From: Branchiostoma floridae | Taxonomy: Eukaryota; Chordata; Leptocardii; Amphioxiformes; Branchiostomatidae | Direction of reading: 5' to 3' | DNA length: 64,000 nucleotides | Assembly: GCF_000003815.2 (NCBI RefSeq) | Contig: NC_049991.1 | Coordinates: 16,122,971 to 16,186,970, forward strand | Shown: piece by piece, positions 1 to 24,432 of the stretch | Layout: each line of letters opens with the position of its first letter | How positions within the stretch are numbered: position 1 is the stretch's first letter | The notes under the pieces: model-generated | What the model was told of the DNA's origin: nothing | What the model saw: the letters and a program-made list of their open reading frames with translations, nothing else | Database searches by the model: none | Translations under genes and position numbers: made by a program

Positions 1-100
1 TGTACAGCTGTGATGTATAAAGTGTTAATTTCATGTACATCATGCAGTTTGAAGTTTGAATGGAGGAAAATATTCTAAATAAATGTTTCTTTTCCCACAG

Positions 101-11727
<11,627 letters not shown>

Positions 11728-13820
11728 TGGAAAACCTGCAAGTCAACATGTTGCTATCCTGCCCTCCCCCTTCACGAATGGTCTGTTCCAAGAGGAAGAG
11801 TATCAGAAGACTGTTGTATTCAATTATAGAATGTTCCATTCGTGCGGGGGGCGGGGCTGTGCATATGAAAGCAAGAATTGAAATGGTTACACAGATGCTG
11901 TATTGTGTATATGTGCATAACAGAAGAAAAGAGAGATCATCCAACTTTATGGACATTTCATAACAATTTTGTACAAATTTTGAGCTTCCTTAATTTATTT
12001 GAAAGTCTGCGACACTGCTTTGTGAATGGGTTGTGCCTTAGTTAGCCAAGCTTTTAGCATGACACAAGGCAGTGCACTTATCGAACTGATAAACTCTGTT
12101 TTTTTCTAGCCCTCTCCTTGAATTTTCACCAAGATTGTAAATAATTCTGTTTGTCACACCAGCCACACCATTTTGTCTAGTCTGTATCTAAGAACTGTTT
12201 TTAAAGTAAATTAAGAGAAAAGATATCATCCAAATGTATCCAACAGTTTTTAACGACAAATGAAGGTGTATTGTCCCCTTCTTCTTCACCCCCATCCCCC
12301 ATTGCTTCCAGCCAAATTTGCACAGAATAGGTTATGCAGTAGTTTCTTGGCTGGTGTTCCAAACAGAGTGGTAGTAGGTTGGTAGTTTTATGTAGATAGA
12401 ACTTGAGAAGGAGAAGGCTTGTTTGCATGTTTACTGGTGTCAAAATTTGTAGATCACAGGCATTATTTAAGGACCCCTTAACAGTAAAATGTGTTGAATT
12501 GTGGCTTGTGATTGTCTCTTGGCTATTGCTTTATGCTGATGAACACAGAAACCACCCACTTGTGACAGTGGTGTAGTCTAAGTCAAAGGAAAAACAGGTT
12601 CGTCAGAGGTATGTCTATCATTTGGATGTACCATTTTGGTAGGCATGGGTCGATTAGCGTGTTTTCAACCTGCACTTTCCATAGATATTAATATATATAG
12701 CTCAACAGGTATTTTAGTAACTCCAGAAAATGCAGTGAGCTTGCCAGGAAAACACAGAAGAAGAAGAAGAAAAGGAAATTTATATTTTATGACCACATTT
12801 TTCACAGCCGGTAAAAACACTTTGTCTATTGCAGATGAACAGGTATATTTTTTAATGGTTTCCACAGTAATACTGTAAAATGGTTTCATTTGGTGGGGCT
12901 ACATTCTAACAGCCATGGTGGCAAACTGGTAGGCTTTTGCTTTTGTGAAGCATTCTTCGAATGATAAATGTGAACTGATCTGCATCCATTTTTCTGTTTA
13001 GAAATGTACATTTTGTGATTCAGACCTAAATCTGCCAAATTTGCAAAAAAATGAACACTTGCCAAATTCTCTGTACATCTCATCATTGCCCAACTAAATT
13101 CACAAATTTATGTGTTCAATGTACTGTTCTTAATATGTATGCTTCGTGAAAGATGTTTTAACGAAAAAAGTACCAATTGACCAGCTTTTTCTGTGCATAT
13201 CAGTTCCATAGACTCATAAATTGAGTCAGAACTACTAGAAAAGTGGCACATAGACAGCTCCTTGCAGATAACAATGGAACTGCACTCGAAATTCATCACA
13301 GTATTTACTGCCATTGCTTTGTTAGACCTCACAAATTTTAGGGGCCCCACTTTTTTTTATTGTAATGGCTGCTGAAACTATTAATGAGGAATTAACCCTA
13401 CTTTGGAAACCAGTATCCCTATAGTATAACTGCCCTTAAATGTGCTACTTTTGTCGTGTTTTTGACCTGTACATAAGTGCCAATGTCTGCTTTCCTCTGC
13501 AGTGCCACCCTCCCCAGTTAGTCTATATGATGCCAGTATTGTGGAAATGTTCCTCATGTTCTCACCGCACCCAGCACGGAGTGGTGACTGTGTAGGCATG
13601 TGTATAGGTACCAGCCTCTCTGTACAAGTACGCAACCACATATTTAGTAGATATGATAATATTGTGTAAATTATTTCATAATTCACAGTAATTTATGTGT
13701 ATATCTCTCCACTGAACATGTACAATTTGGTCCGGCTGCAGAACCTAAGGTGACACTTAAGTTGTCATGTAATATGACCCACAATTGTGTACAGACAAAA
13801 TAAAACCCAAGTTTGGTTTC
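11728..13820 (+). other. Probable SMURF 3' UTR
   Basis: AT-rich sequence follows the TGA with no convincing gene on either strand; the longest frames are short and unlike proteins. The first good AATAAA is about 2.07 kb after the stop, so the whole stretch may be one long 3' UTR. Its extent is inferred from the signal alone. Confidence 0.5.
13799..13804 (+). promoter_or_regulatory. Candidate poly(A) signal of SMURF
   Basis: AATAAA followed by T- and GT-rich sequence (about 13813-13860), a usual arrangement around a cleavage site. Confidence 0.45.
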
Positions 13821-16718
13821 ATTTTTTACCTCAACTTTTATGTCCTTTGTCTTCTTTGAATAGTTTCTATCAGTCTATGCACATTCTCGATAGAATGGAA
13901 AGTACCCTTGTACATGGTAGTTACTTAGAGTAGTGCCCCCACTAGTAGTTTGGAAGGAGATAATTAGGTATGCTCCAAGGTGAAGCAACCAGTATGGTAA
14001 ATATAGGCGTAATTTGACCAAGGCTAATCTTTCAGTTTGCCCCGTAAAACGACTGATTGGGTTGCCAGCTTGTATATCTCCCGCTATAAGTTTGCAACAC
14101 TTGACTCTACTTACAGCATATATGGAAGCAATGATTGTTGGCTGCAGGTAGTAATTCCTAACTTTAAAGGAGTACTCAAAGCTGTAATGAGCATGTACTT
14201 AACTTTAGGGCATCGGCGTCTACATAATAGCACCATTACGTTAGCAGCGATATCTACCAGTGCAATCTTGTAGCAATCTTCCGTCAATTGCCTTGAGACA
14301 ACCCAGTATCCCATCCAATCCACTTTGCCTGGCATCAAGATTACAATGGTAATGTTGCCTTGAACTAATGTATTAGCCTAAGATGGATCCGTTTGTTTTC
14401 CTTGCGGTGTCCGTGTAGCGTAGTTGAACCGATGTGATGACGAGGTAGACTGAGAACTCAGGCTGCAGATGACCAGCATCTCTTGTTTGAAGGGGATAAT
14501 GTGACTACAGTAGAAGCCGCTTAATTGTACAACCCATTTGCAATTGCATTTCGTGCAGTTATCTGGGTGGTGCAATAATGCGAAGTCATCTTGCTGGACC
14601 GCACCGGTTTGGGATTCCGTGTGATAAACAGAAGTGTGTGGTAATCCGTTGTGCAATTAACTGGTTTCTTCTGTATCTATGATGAAGTTTCTGGTTACGA
14701 CCCGGCAGGGTAATCGAATTTGCGACATACCTATAGTAGGCTATACCGCATTTGAATATCACTGGCATGGCATATACATTGTTAAATCTACCTGTGAAAA
14801 GTTGTTACCTGTGAAATAGGTACTGCCAGATGTTTATGGGACGCAATCTTGATAACTCACAGAAATATAAAGGTAAGTCGTAAAGTAAGATGAGAAGCAA
14901 GGCTGAATCATTGGGAAGTACACGTTAGGGACTCTTTCGCAAAGGTGTGTGTAGATCATACAGCATCCCATATCGATGAAACATTCCTCCAGAAATATTA
15001 TGGCCGTATAATCCAGTTCAGCATGCAGTTGAAGCTCTACACAGTCTCACTGCCAAAGAGTAGCTTTCCACACAATTAAAGTCTGTTTTATTACCCACTA
15101 AGCCGTTCGATATGTCTATGAAGCTTGATCGTGCAATGGTTATCGACTTAATTCGTGATGGTTAACACGTAGGCGAAGTTCCGTTCATAGCTGTCGGGCT
15201 TATGACCCGATGGGTACGTCGTTAAGTCTGCAGAAGTACGTTCCACATCTTCGAGTTTTATCGGCAATTCTTGCTGGACATCACAAGTTCCAGTCATCCG
15301 TATCTTATCAAATTTTACAGCTGAAGTTGTAGATGTCTGGGGAAACTGCTGTCGGGATGGTTGATTCCGGCAAACCACATAAAGGCCTAACAGGTTTTAC
15401 ACCCTAACTATGAATCTATCTATCTATATGCATATATAGACAGAGAAAGTTTTTCTATCACACTTGTATCATAGGACGCAGCTACACCGACTTGGTCACA
15501 CAGCTAGATTGTGGGAGCGAAGAAAAACGCTCTGGCCTAAATTGGTAAAGGTATTCAAACCTACTGTAGCTACGGAATCTCCTCGCCCTCTTGGTTTGGA
15601 TATGAAGCGTTTCTGGATACGTGACAGAACGAAGAGACTCGGCATCTATAATGGATTTGGATAAAACCATGCTGGCTCTTGCCCAGAGTCCTAAGTGACG
15701 TTTATTAGAATTTAGTTGGCACCGTTCTGGCTTACTGTAACCAATACGGATTTCATGGGTGAGCCAGACCGTTTATTTGGGAGAAAGGTGACCCAAATGT
15801 CACAGTGGGAAACTCGTTTAGGGACCACGTGATCTGAATGTTGACCTGCCGTTTTTGAAGGACCTTGAAACCCGACCAATCAGTTTTTCGAAATAGACAA
15901 ATACTTCATTCGGTACTGCGTCTGTGTGACGGAAATAGCATTCGGTCACGAAGGTTGGAGCCGTAGTTTTTCTTTTTCGTCTGCTCACTTCTGACGTTAA
16001 GTGTGCAGGCTAAGATGCATTCAGATTTCTTAATAGCTTCTACTAGGAGTGGCTCCCTGATTTAACTCTTTACCCTCTTCCTATCTACCAGGCAGATCGA
16101 CTCCAACGTCAATCTCCGCACTCGATCCGCACAGCAATCTCCTCCGGGGTCGAGCTAAAGGTGCCGAATCCTCTGTAGACGACTTTGATGCAGTTCGGGA
16201 TGTCAAACCTAATACTAGATAGAACAGGAATGCAAGGTTAAAAGAATACTGTATAGCTGACAACATCTCACCAGCCATTTGGCTTACGAATCTTCATCAC
16301 ACAACTAGTAATCGTATCAATAATTCATTGGAGCCAAGTGTTTGTAAACACTATTGATCGACTCATCTCTTGGGATCAGAATGGTGCTGACCAGGTTCTT
16401 CAAATGAGAGGATGCACTTGTATTTGACAGGTTTAGTCTTACTTAATGACACTCTCTTATACTTATACAGGAAAATGTGCTTATAATGGGGGTAAATACA
16501 CTGGACGTCATAGCATTTCTCAGTGTCAATCAGAATAATTTTGACCGAGCAGTAGTAAGAAGGCCTTGTACGAAACTTGTATCATAAGACTTGTAAACAA
16601 CTTGTAAACAAGGCTAGATTCTTATCATATAGGAACGCTACAGACAAGCCATAGCTTAGTATAGAATATTAGACTGAGATGAGGTATGATCGATATATCC
16701 TTTTCATTGAAGGTGGAT

Positions 16719-16952
16719 AATTGGAAGCCATTAATCACATAACAGAAGTTACAATCACATTACTGCAAATCATATGCACACGTAATTGAAACGTAATCGC
16801 AAATATTTGCCAGTGGGTTAATTGCAGGTAACATGAAATGGTATAAACCGTGTACAATATTGCAAATGTCTACTCTAGTCTAAAACTGAATTGGAAGCCA
16901 TTAATTACATACCAGAATTTACAATGCCATTGCTGCAAATCATATGCACATG
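16719..16952. repeat. Imperfect direct repeat, two copies 170 bp apart
   Basis: About 64 bp at 16719-16782 recur at 16889-16952. Both begin AATTGGAAGCCATTAAT and both contain CTGCAAATCATATGCACA, with scattered substitutions. Confidence 0.7.
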
Positions 16953-17635
16953 TAGTACATGGCAGCAGCAATAAATATCGACGAGTTATAGTAATAGTAA
17001 AGCTTGTGATTTATACAACACCGCGTTAGAGGCAAAAGTTATGGCCACGGACAACAAAAGGCGTGATTTGCTGCTGTGTAAATTAGGATTTCCTTTTACT
17101 AGGCAGACCGAATGGATTGGTATTATGGTACCCAGCAGAGACGGACAGGCTGCGCTGGAAAAGAGCTACATGTCGGCTCGACTTAAATACGCACTGTCGC
17201 CTTATGTGACGTATGCTTCAGTATCGTCTAAGGCTGCTGATGCCCTGAGATGACCCTAAATGGTATTATTTATGCTTTAGCAAGCCATCTGTACCTTGTT
17301 GCGATGTTTCGTTTGAATAAGGATAAGCACACTGTGCAGATATCGTCGTCGTCCAGTTTTAACGGGGTTCAACCATATGCCAATACATTGTTGTTGTTGT
17401 TGGCATTCTTCTGTCTCGGGAGACCATGGAGTTCGCGCCATATGGTTTTGGTCAGTTCGTGATTGGGTGACAGTGACAATATATTAAGTGTAAACATAAT
17501 ACATGAAGTTCAAGTGTATGTAACGTTATGTGTTTCGAATTCAACTGGTGTATTCAACTAATGGAAACGATGTGCAACATAGGTTATTCAACAGTTACAG
17601 TTAGGCTGTTAGGGCAAACATATCAAAGTCCACCG

Positions 17636-17687
17636 CTGGTGTGTTACGCCGAATGGCGGTTATACCGGCTATATAGATACAGATACA
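17636..17687 (+). repeat. Dispersed repeat ending in a GATACA-type tail (copy 1)
   Basis: About 50 bp shared with 47539-47590 (GGTGTGTTACGCC, then GTTATACCGG-like sequence and AGATACAG). The degenerate ATAGATACAGATAC end resembles the short-repeat tail of a non-LTR retroelement. The family is not identified. Confidence 0.5.
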
Positions 17688-18806
17688 CCGGGGAGCGTCT
17701 CCCACCGCTCTGGACCCGAAAGCAAAGGTCTCTTCAAACACATGTGTAACCTTCAGATGTAGGTTCTCGGTTCACCTGAACATGATTGCTGCAGTCTGGC
17801 AGAACTCCAGGGCGAAATTGCTCGTCCTTATCCTCATTAAATGTCTATAACTGTGTGCGAGGTCTGAGCCAGGACCTTTTCTCCCACTGCTATCACATCA
17901 GTGTGTAAGGAGTACCCCAGACGCATATTCTATTAGTTACAAGAATGGGTTTAAGATGTAAATTGTACGATGTGAGGGGTGCCTGTACGTAGCCGTATTG
18001 ACTTCTTACGGTAGATCTCAAAGAAAACGGTTGACACAGTTGTGTCAATGCCCAAGATTTGCGTTCTTAAGAGAGGTTTGTACGGATCAAACAGAGACTT
18101 TTTACATGTGTATCATATAGAATGACACTGTTCTTGTCCTGTTAAGATTTTACGTTATAAAGGGAGCTTTTATTCGGATAGAACAGTGCCATACTACAGG
18201 TGTGTCAAAACAAATTGACACAGTTGCGCCAATGCCGAAGATTTCCGTTCTTAAGAGAGCAAGTTTGTACGAATGAAACAGAGACTTTCTACATGTGTAT
18301 CATATAGAATGACACTGTTCTTGTCCTGTTGAGATTTTACGTTGTTGAGGGAGGTTTATTCGGATATAATGTCATACTACAGGTGTGTCAAAACAAATTG
18401 ACACAGTTGCGCCAATGCTGAAGATTTGCGTTCTTAAAGGAGGTTGTTACGGATGAAACAGAGACTATTCACATGTGTATCATATAGAATGACACTGTTC
18501 TTGTCCTGTTGAGATTTTACGTTATTAAGGGAGGTTTATGCGGATAAAACAATGCGAAACTACAGGTGTGTCAAAAAAAATTGACACAGTTGTGCCAATG
18601 CCAGAGATTTCCGTTCTTATGCGAGGTTTATACGGATGGAACAGAGACTTTCCACATGTGTATCATATAGAATGACACTGTTTTTGTCCTGTCGAGATTT
18701 TATTTTGTTAGGGAGGTTTATTCGGATAAAACAGTGTCATACTACAGGTGTATCAATCGCTATTAGGGAATGTTTAACGGATAGAACAGAGACTTTCTAC
18801 ATGGTA

Positions 18807-18923
18807 NNNNNNNNNNNNNNNNNNNNNNNNNNNNNNNNNNNNNNNNNNNNNNNNNNNNNNNNNNNNNNNNNNNNNNNNNNNNNNNNNNNNNNNNNNNNNN
18901 NNNNNNNNNNNNNNNNNNNNNNN
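18807..18923. other. Assembly gap (117 N) in the satellite array
   Basis: A run of N lies within the + oriented units. True size and copy number are unknown, and reading frames crossing it are artefacts. Confidence 0.99.
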
Positions 18924-19999
18924 ATGGAGCGATCGTTGATCATAAAGGTTGTTACGGATGAAACAGAGACTTTCTACATGTGTATCATATAGAATTACAC
19001 TGTTCTTGTCCTGTTGAAATTTTACGTTATTAAGGGTGTTTTATTCGGATGTAAAAAGTCTCTTTTTCATCCGTATCAACCTCGCAACTGTGTCAATTTG
19101 TTTTGACACACCTGTAGTATGGCACTGTTCTATCCGCATAAACCTCCCTCAATAACGTAAAATCTCGACAGGAAAAAAACAGTGTAATACTATATGATAC
19201 ACATGTGAGTAGTCTCGGCTTCATCCGTACAAACCTGTCTTAAGAACGGACATCTTCGGCATTGGCGCAACTGTGTCAATTTTTTGACACACATGTAGTA
19301 TGGCACTATTCTATCCGCATAAACCTCCCTTAATAACGTAAAATCTCAACAGGACAAGAACATTTTCATTCTATATGATACAACATGTAGAAAGTCTCTG
19401 TTCCATCCGTATAAACCTCCCATAAGAACGGAAATCTCTGGCATTGGCACAACTGTGTCAATTTTTTTGACACATATGTAGTTTGGCATTGTTTTATCCG
19501 CATAAACTTCCCTTACTAACGTGAAATCTCAACAGGACAACAACAGTGTCATTCTACACTGTACACATGTAGAAAGTGTCTGTTTCAGCCGTAACAACCT
19601 CCTTTAATAACGCAAATCTTCAGCAATGGCGCAACTGTGTCAATTTTTTTGACACACCTGTAGTATGGCATTTATATCCGAATAAACCTCCCTCAATAAC
19701 GTAAAATATCAACAGGACAAAAACAGTGTCATTCTATATGATACACATGTAGAAAGTCTCTGTTTAATCAGTACAAAGCTCTCTTAAGAACGGAAATCTA
19801 CGGCATTGGCGCAACTGTGTCAATTTTTTTGACACACCTGTTGTATGGCACTGTTCTATCCAAATAAAACTCCCGTAATAACGTAAAACCTCAACAGGAC
19901 AAGAACAGTGTCATTCTATATGATACACATGTAGAAGGTCTCTGTTTCATCCCTACAAAGCTGTCTTAAGATTGGAAATCGTCGGCATTGGCGCAACTG

Positions 20000-20360
20000 T
20001 GTCAATTTGCTTTGACACACCTGTAGTATGGCACTGTTCTATCCGAATAAACCTCCCTTTATAACGGTAAAATCCTAATAGAACAAGAAGTGTCATTCTG
20101 TAAGATACACATGTAGAAGTTCTCTGTTTCATCCGTACAAAGCTCTCTTAAGTTAGGAAATCGTCGGCATTGGCGCAACTGTGTCAATTTGCTTTGACAC
20201 ACCTGTAGTATGGCACTGTTCTATCCGAATAAACCTCCCTTTATAACGGTAAAATCCTAATAGAACAAGAAGTGTCATTCTGTAAGATACACATGTAGAA
20301 GTTCTCTGTTTCATCCGTACAAAGCTCTCTTAAGTTAGGAAATCGTCGGCATTGGCGCAA
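20000..20360. repeat. Two adjacent near-identical satellite units
   Basis: Two consecutive units share private variants (ATAACGGTAAAATCCTAATAG and TTAAGTTAGG) absent from most other units. This indicates a recent local duplication inside the array. Confidence 0.75.
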
Positions 20361-22424
20361 CTGTGTCAATTTGTTTTGACACACCTGTAGTATGGCACCG
20401 TTCTATCCGAATAAAACTCCTGTAATAACGTAAAATCTCAACAGGACAAGAACAGTGTCATTCTATATGATACACATGTAGAAGGTCTCTGTTTCATCCG
20501 TACAAACCTGTCTTAAGAGCGGAAATCTTCGGCATTGGCGCAACTGTGTCAAATTGCTTTGACACACCTGTAGTATGGCACTGTTCTATCCAAATAAAAC
20601 TCCCGTAATAACGTAAAATCTCAACAGGACAAGAACAGTGTCATTCTATATGATACACATGTAGAAATTCTCTGTTTCATCCGTACAATGCTCTCTTTAG
20701 ATTGCAAATCGTCGGCATTGGCGCAACTGTGTCAATTTGATTTGACACACTTGAGTATGACACTGTTCTGTCCGAATAAAACTCCCTTTATAACGTAAAA
20801 TCTTAATAGGACAAGAACAGTGTCATTCTTTATGATACACATGTAGAAAGTTTCATCCGTATAAACCTCCTTTCAGAACGCAAATGTTTTGCATTCGCAC
20901 AACTGTGTCAATTATTTGATACACCTATATATGGCACTGTTCTATTTGAATAAACCTCCCTCAAAAACGTAAAATCCCGACAGGACAAGAACAGTTTCAT
21001 TCTATATGTTACACATGTAGAAGGTCTCTGTTTCATCCGTAACAACCTCCTCTAAGAACGCAAATCTTCAGCATTGGCGCAACTGTGTCAATTTTTTTGA
21101 CACACCTGTAGTTTGGCACTGTGCTATCCGCATAAACCTCCATTAATAACGTAAAATCTCAACAGGACAAGAACAGTGTCATTCTATTTAATAAACATGT
21201 AGAAGGTCTCTGTTTTATCCGTACAAACCTGTCTTAAGAGCGGAAATCTTCGGCATTGGCGCAACTGTGTCAAATTGTTTTGACACACCGGTAGTATGGC
21301 ACTGTTCTATCCAAATAAAATTCCTGTAATAACGTAAAACCTCAACATTACAAGAACAGTGTCATTCTATATGATACACATGTAGAAAGTCTCTGTTTCA
21401 TCCGTACAAAGCTCTCTTAAGATTGGAAATCGTCGGCATTGGCGCAACTGTGTCAATTTGTTTTGACACACTTGAGTATGGCACTGTTCATCCGAAAGAA
21501 AACTCTCTTTATAACGTAAAATCTTAATAGGACAAGGACAGTGTCATTCTGTAAGATACACATGTAGAAAGTCTCTGTTTCATCCGTACAAAGCTCTCTT
21601 AAGATTGGAAATCGTCGGCATTGGCACAACTGTGTCAATTTTTTTGGACACAACTCACGGTAGCTACGTAGTATGGCACATTTGTATCTGAATACACCTC
21701 CCTTAGTAACGTAAAATCTCGACAGGACAAGAACTGTACTAATCTTTATTGTAGAAAGTCTCTGTTCCATCCGTATAAACTTGCCTTGATAGCCGGGAAA
21801 GCTTCGACATTGGCACAGGCTGTCACTTTTTTTTACCGACACCTGTAGTAATTGGCACTCAGGTCTATCCGTATTCCGTATAAACCTCCCTCGTAACGAA
21901 AAGCCTCTACATTGTAGTCTGGTATGTAAAAACAACCTCAAGAGTACAGTAATCCATTAAATGTGTTAAATTTACTGCCATATCACCGACATATGTGCAA
22001 CAACAATACACTATTAGTATGGTTGACCCGGAAGCAGTTGATCCTTGTCCTATAACCCGGTATATCGGAAAACCCCATGCAGTGCGTAACTCGTCCCGAA
22101 AACAATAGCGAAACGCACCACTGAAACCCTGAAAATTGGTCAACTTTCAGGCGTAATTACATGACTTCTAACTGCGGTCTAGCTTTCAAAAATAGTTCCT
22201 CGTGATTTATCAACCCCTTCCAAGAACGGGGAACCATTTTTTTAGGCTGATATAACGCATCGCGGCTTTACTATACCGTTTTCTTTGAGATCTACCGTAA
22301 GAAGTCAATACGGCTACGTACATGCCTTGTGCAGTAGAGGGTAGGTTAACGCAACCATTCTCGTAGACGTAAAGAGAAAATCTTATCTCCTCAGTACATT
22401 TCAATACTTCAGAGGTAAGGCATC

Positions 22425-22541
22425 ACTCTCCTAGCAGAGGCTGAATCGCGCAGATATAGTAGTCGGAAAAATTACAATTACGTGTAATTTTTCCGATCGA
22501 CTACTATATCTGCGCGATTCAACCTCTGCTTGGAGAGTAGT
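22425..22541. mobile_element. Palindromic MITE with ACTCTCC-AGCAGAGG termini
   Basis: Two arms of about 50 bp (containing CGCGCAGATATAGTAGTCG) are inverted around AATTACGTGTAATT. The termini match those of the element at 22771-22975 and the fragments at 40244-40350 and 63894-63983, suggesting a common transposase. No coding capacity. Confidence 0.8.
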
Positions 22542-22770
22542 ACGGCATTATCCTACCCAACTGTGAGCGGGCTCCATGGCTCTGCCGTTGCGCAATCAGG
22601 TCTGAAATAAAACTGTCTCAACAATTAATGGCTCTGCTCCCAGAAAGCAGGCTTGTGGCGCCTTACGAATCAAAACATAAGGCACCATAAGACCATTACC
22701 CTAAAACATAATGATGCATCATCATCATGATACATACAAATCTAATAATAACTGTGCGTCATTCCCCAAT

Positions 22771-22975
22771 ACTCTCCAAGCAGAAATTAGGCTCCGACCG
22801 TTCTTTAACGTTTTAGTCGTTTTTATCGGGCTTTCTATTTTATATTGTATCTTGTATCGTCAAAACCTAACTTTGGCTGGCGTACTTCAAGAAAAATGAC
22901 AAAATAGAAAGCCCGATAAAAACGACTAAAAAAAACGTTACAAAACAACCGGAGCCTAATGTCTGCTTGGATAGT
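22771..22975. mobile_element. Palindromic MITE, 205 bp, AAAGCCCGATAAAAACGAC family
   Basis: Inverted arms of about 75 bp begin ACTCTCCAAGCAGA and contain GGCTCCG and AGTCGTTTTTATCGGGCTTT. The right arm is the reverse complement. The middle is unrelated and carries no gene. This is the most complete of three copies in the window. Confidence 0.85.
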
Positions 22976-24302
22976 AATTCCGCAATACAATGTGGTAATC
23001 TTCTTTTCAGAACCTACCAGACGCGCAAGTTTCTGACGGGTATTGGCTCTGATTTTTTGTCAAGATCTGGCACTCGTCCAGAGTATGGTATCAGGACACG
23101 GTTCACATCGGAACACGGTATAAAGTACATGCACATATTGTAATCAGAACCCCGTATATCGTTAAAGATAGAGATGCTCGGTGGGGTCTGCAATGGGTGC
23201 TTAGACTGAGAACTTCTTGTCATTCAAACACTCGTTCAGCTTTGCTGGATTAATCAGAGGAAATGAATCGTATTAGCGATAGCCGAATTTAATGGTTCTA
23301 TCGGGAAATGGTTGGAGCCAATCCATTTCACAGAGTCGTATTCTTGATATCTACTTGCTCTCATTCCGGTATCAATTTTCCAGCATTTTTGTCCTTCTAA
23401 TTGATTGTATTTGCCAGAAATTTACAACGTATCATTGAGTTGTCATTGTTATTCTATACACCAGTCTCACCTGAGGTCTATACAAAACACCCCTGATCCT
23501 TCAATGGGATAGCCCACAACATTCAAGAAAGCCGTCTCTCACGAACTGCCTCTGTCTCTGCTGTAACCTTCCGTCGCGGAAACGTTGCCAAGTTCCTGAG
23601 GCAGCTTTCATGGACCAGTTTCATTTGGATCCTGTGATTTGTTTAACGTCGGTGAGCAACAACAACGATCTGGATATTTTTCTCTGCACAACGGAAAGCC
23701 CCGGCTTGGCGGTTGATCGGACAACAAGACTCAAGCCCAACGTCAAAACTCTCAGCGCTTCTTGCCACCGTATCTCCGTATTGTGACAGCAAAGACTGCC
23801 AGTGCCAGCTTCAATGCATGTTTTGATATACCGGAGAAATGGTACCATGCAGGTAGGTTTCCTCCCTGTTCGCCTGACCTTATTGAGAGCTGTTGGCTCT
23901 CATTGCAGCCATTCTCAACAATAACATGATTGTTGAAGATTTTTCATTTCTGAATCAACCCCAACATAATCCACGCAATCACTCCTTTGAGGAATATTAC
24001 ATTTGAAAAATGTTTGCATTATTGATAAAAAAAGGGCCTTTGTTGTCGCAGTGAGTCAGCCCTGTGAAGTCCAAGGAAAACGCCTGTTGAGCCAGTATGC
24101 ACGCCTCCAGCTACCGCTTGTTCTAGTTCTATCGAACGGTCGATGTTTCGTTTGTATTTTCGTGAATAAGTCATTGCATGCTCAGCACATTATTCTTACC
24201 GCTGTGGTATCCATGATTCCCAAACCGATACCTGAGTGGGGCTTGCTGAGTTAAGCAGTGCAAAATGCAACAGAATCTCTAACGTGGATGTTAGAGTAAT
24301 GT

Positions 24303-24432
24303 CGGGGCCTACACTACACAAGTTAGGTCCCAGACGCCCTTAGGTCCTTTCAGGATTTCCTTAGGGGCAGACAGACTTTCCTTACCGGTCTCGAGGTCCC
24401 AGGTCCACCGAGGATCTGGCCCGTGTAGGCCC
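24303..24432. repeat. Short terminal inverted repeat pair (possible MITE remnant)
   Basis: GGGCCTACAC at the left end and GTGTAGGCCC at the right end flank about 110 bp containing recurrent TTAGGTCC-like words. No other copy is visible. Confidence 0.35.

Larger units (their letters stand above)
13821..17984. other. Intergenic, no gene recognised
   Basis: About 4.2 kb with only short frames unlike known proteins. It holds an imperfect direct repeat (16719-16952) and one dispersed-repeat copy (17636-17687). Confidence 0.6.
17985..22321. mobile_element. 4.3 kb foldback element with opposed ~182-bp satellite arrays
   Basis: Bases 17985-18031 are an exact 47-bp inverted match of 22275-22321. Between them one repeat unit of about 181-183 bp occurs at least four times in one orientation (18032 to the gap) and about fifteen times in the other (about 19050-21900). 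Polarity flips at about 19045. Each unit contains the dyad TGTGTCAA-TTTGTT-TTGACACA. On the right, about 370 bp of unique sequence lie between array and terminal repeat; on the left there is none. No frame is credible as a protein. The structure recalls Foldback-type elements; an inverted satellite is the alternative. Confidence 0.8.

Noticed and set aside
18636..18992. 118-codon frame across the gap
   Set aside because: It runs through the N run and satellite units; an artefact.
21453..21941. 162-codon minus-strand frame
   Set aside because: It lies in the 182-bp satellite; recurring peptide words simply reflect the repeat.
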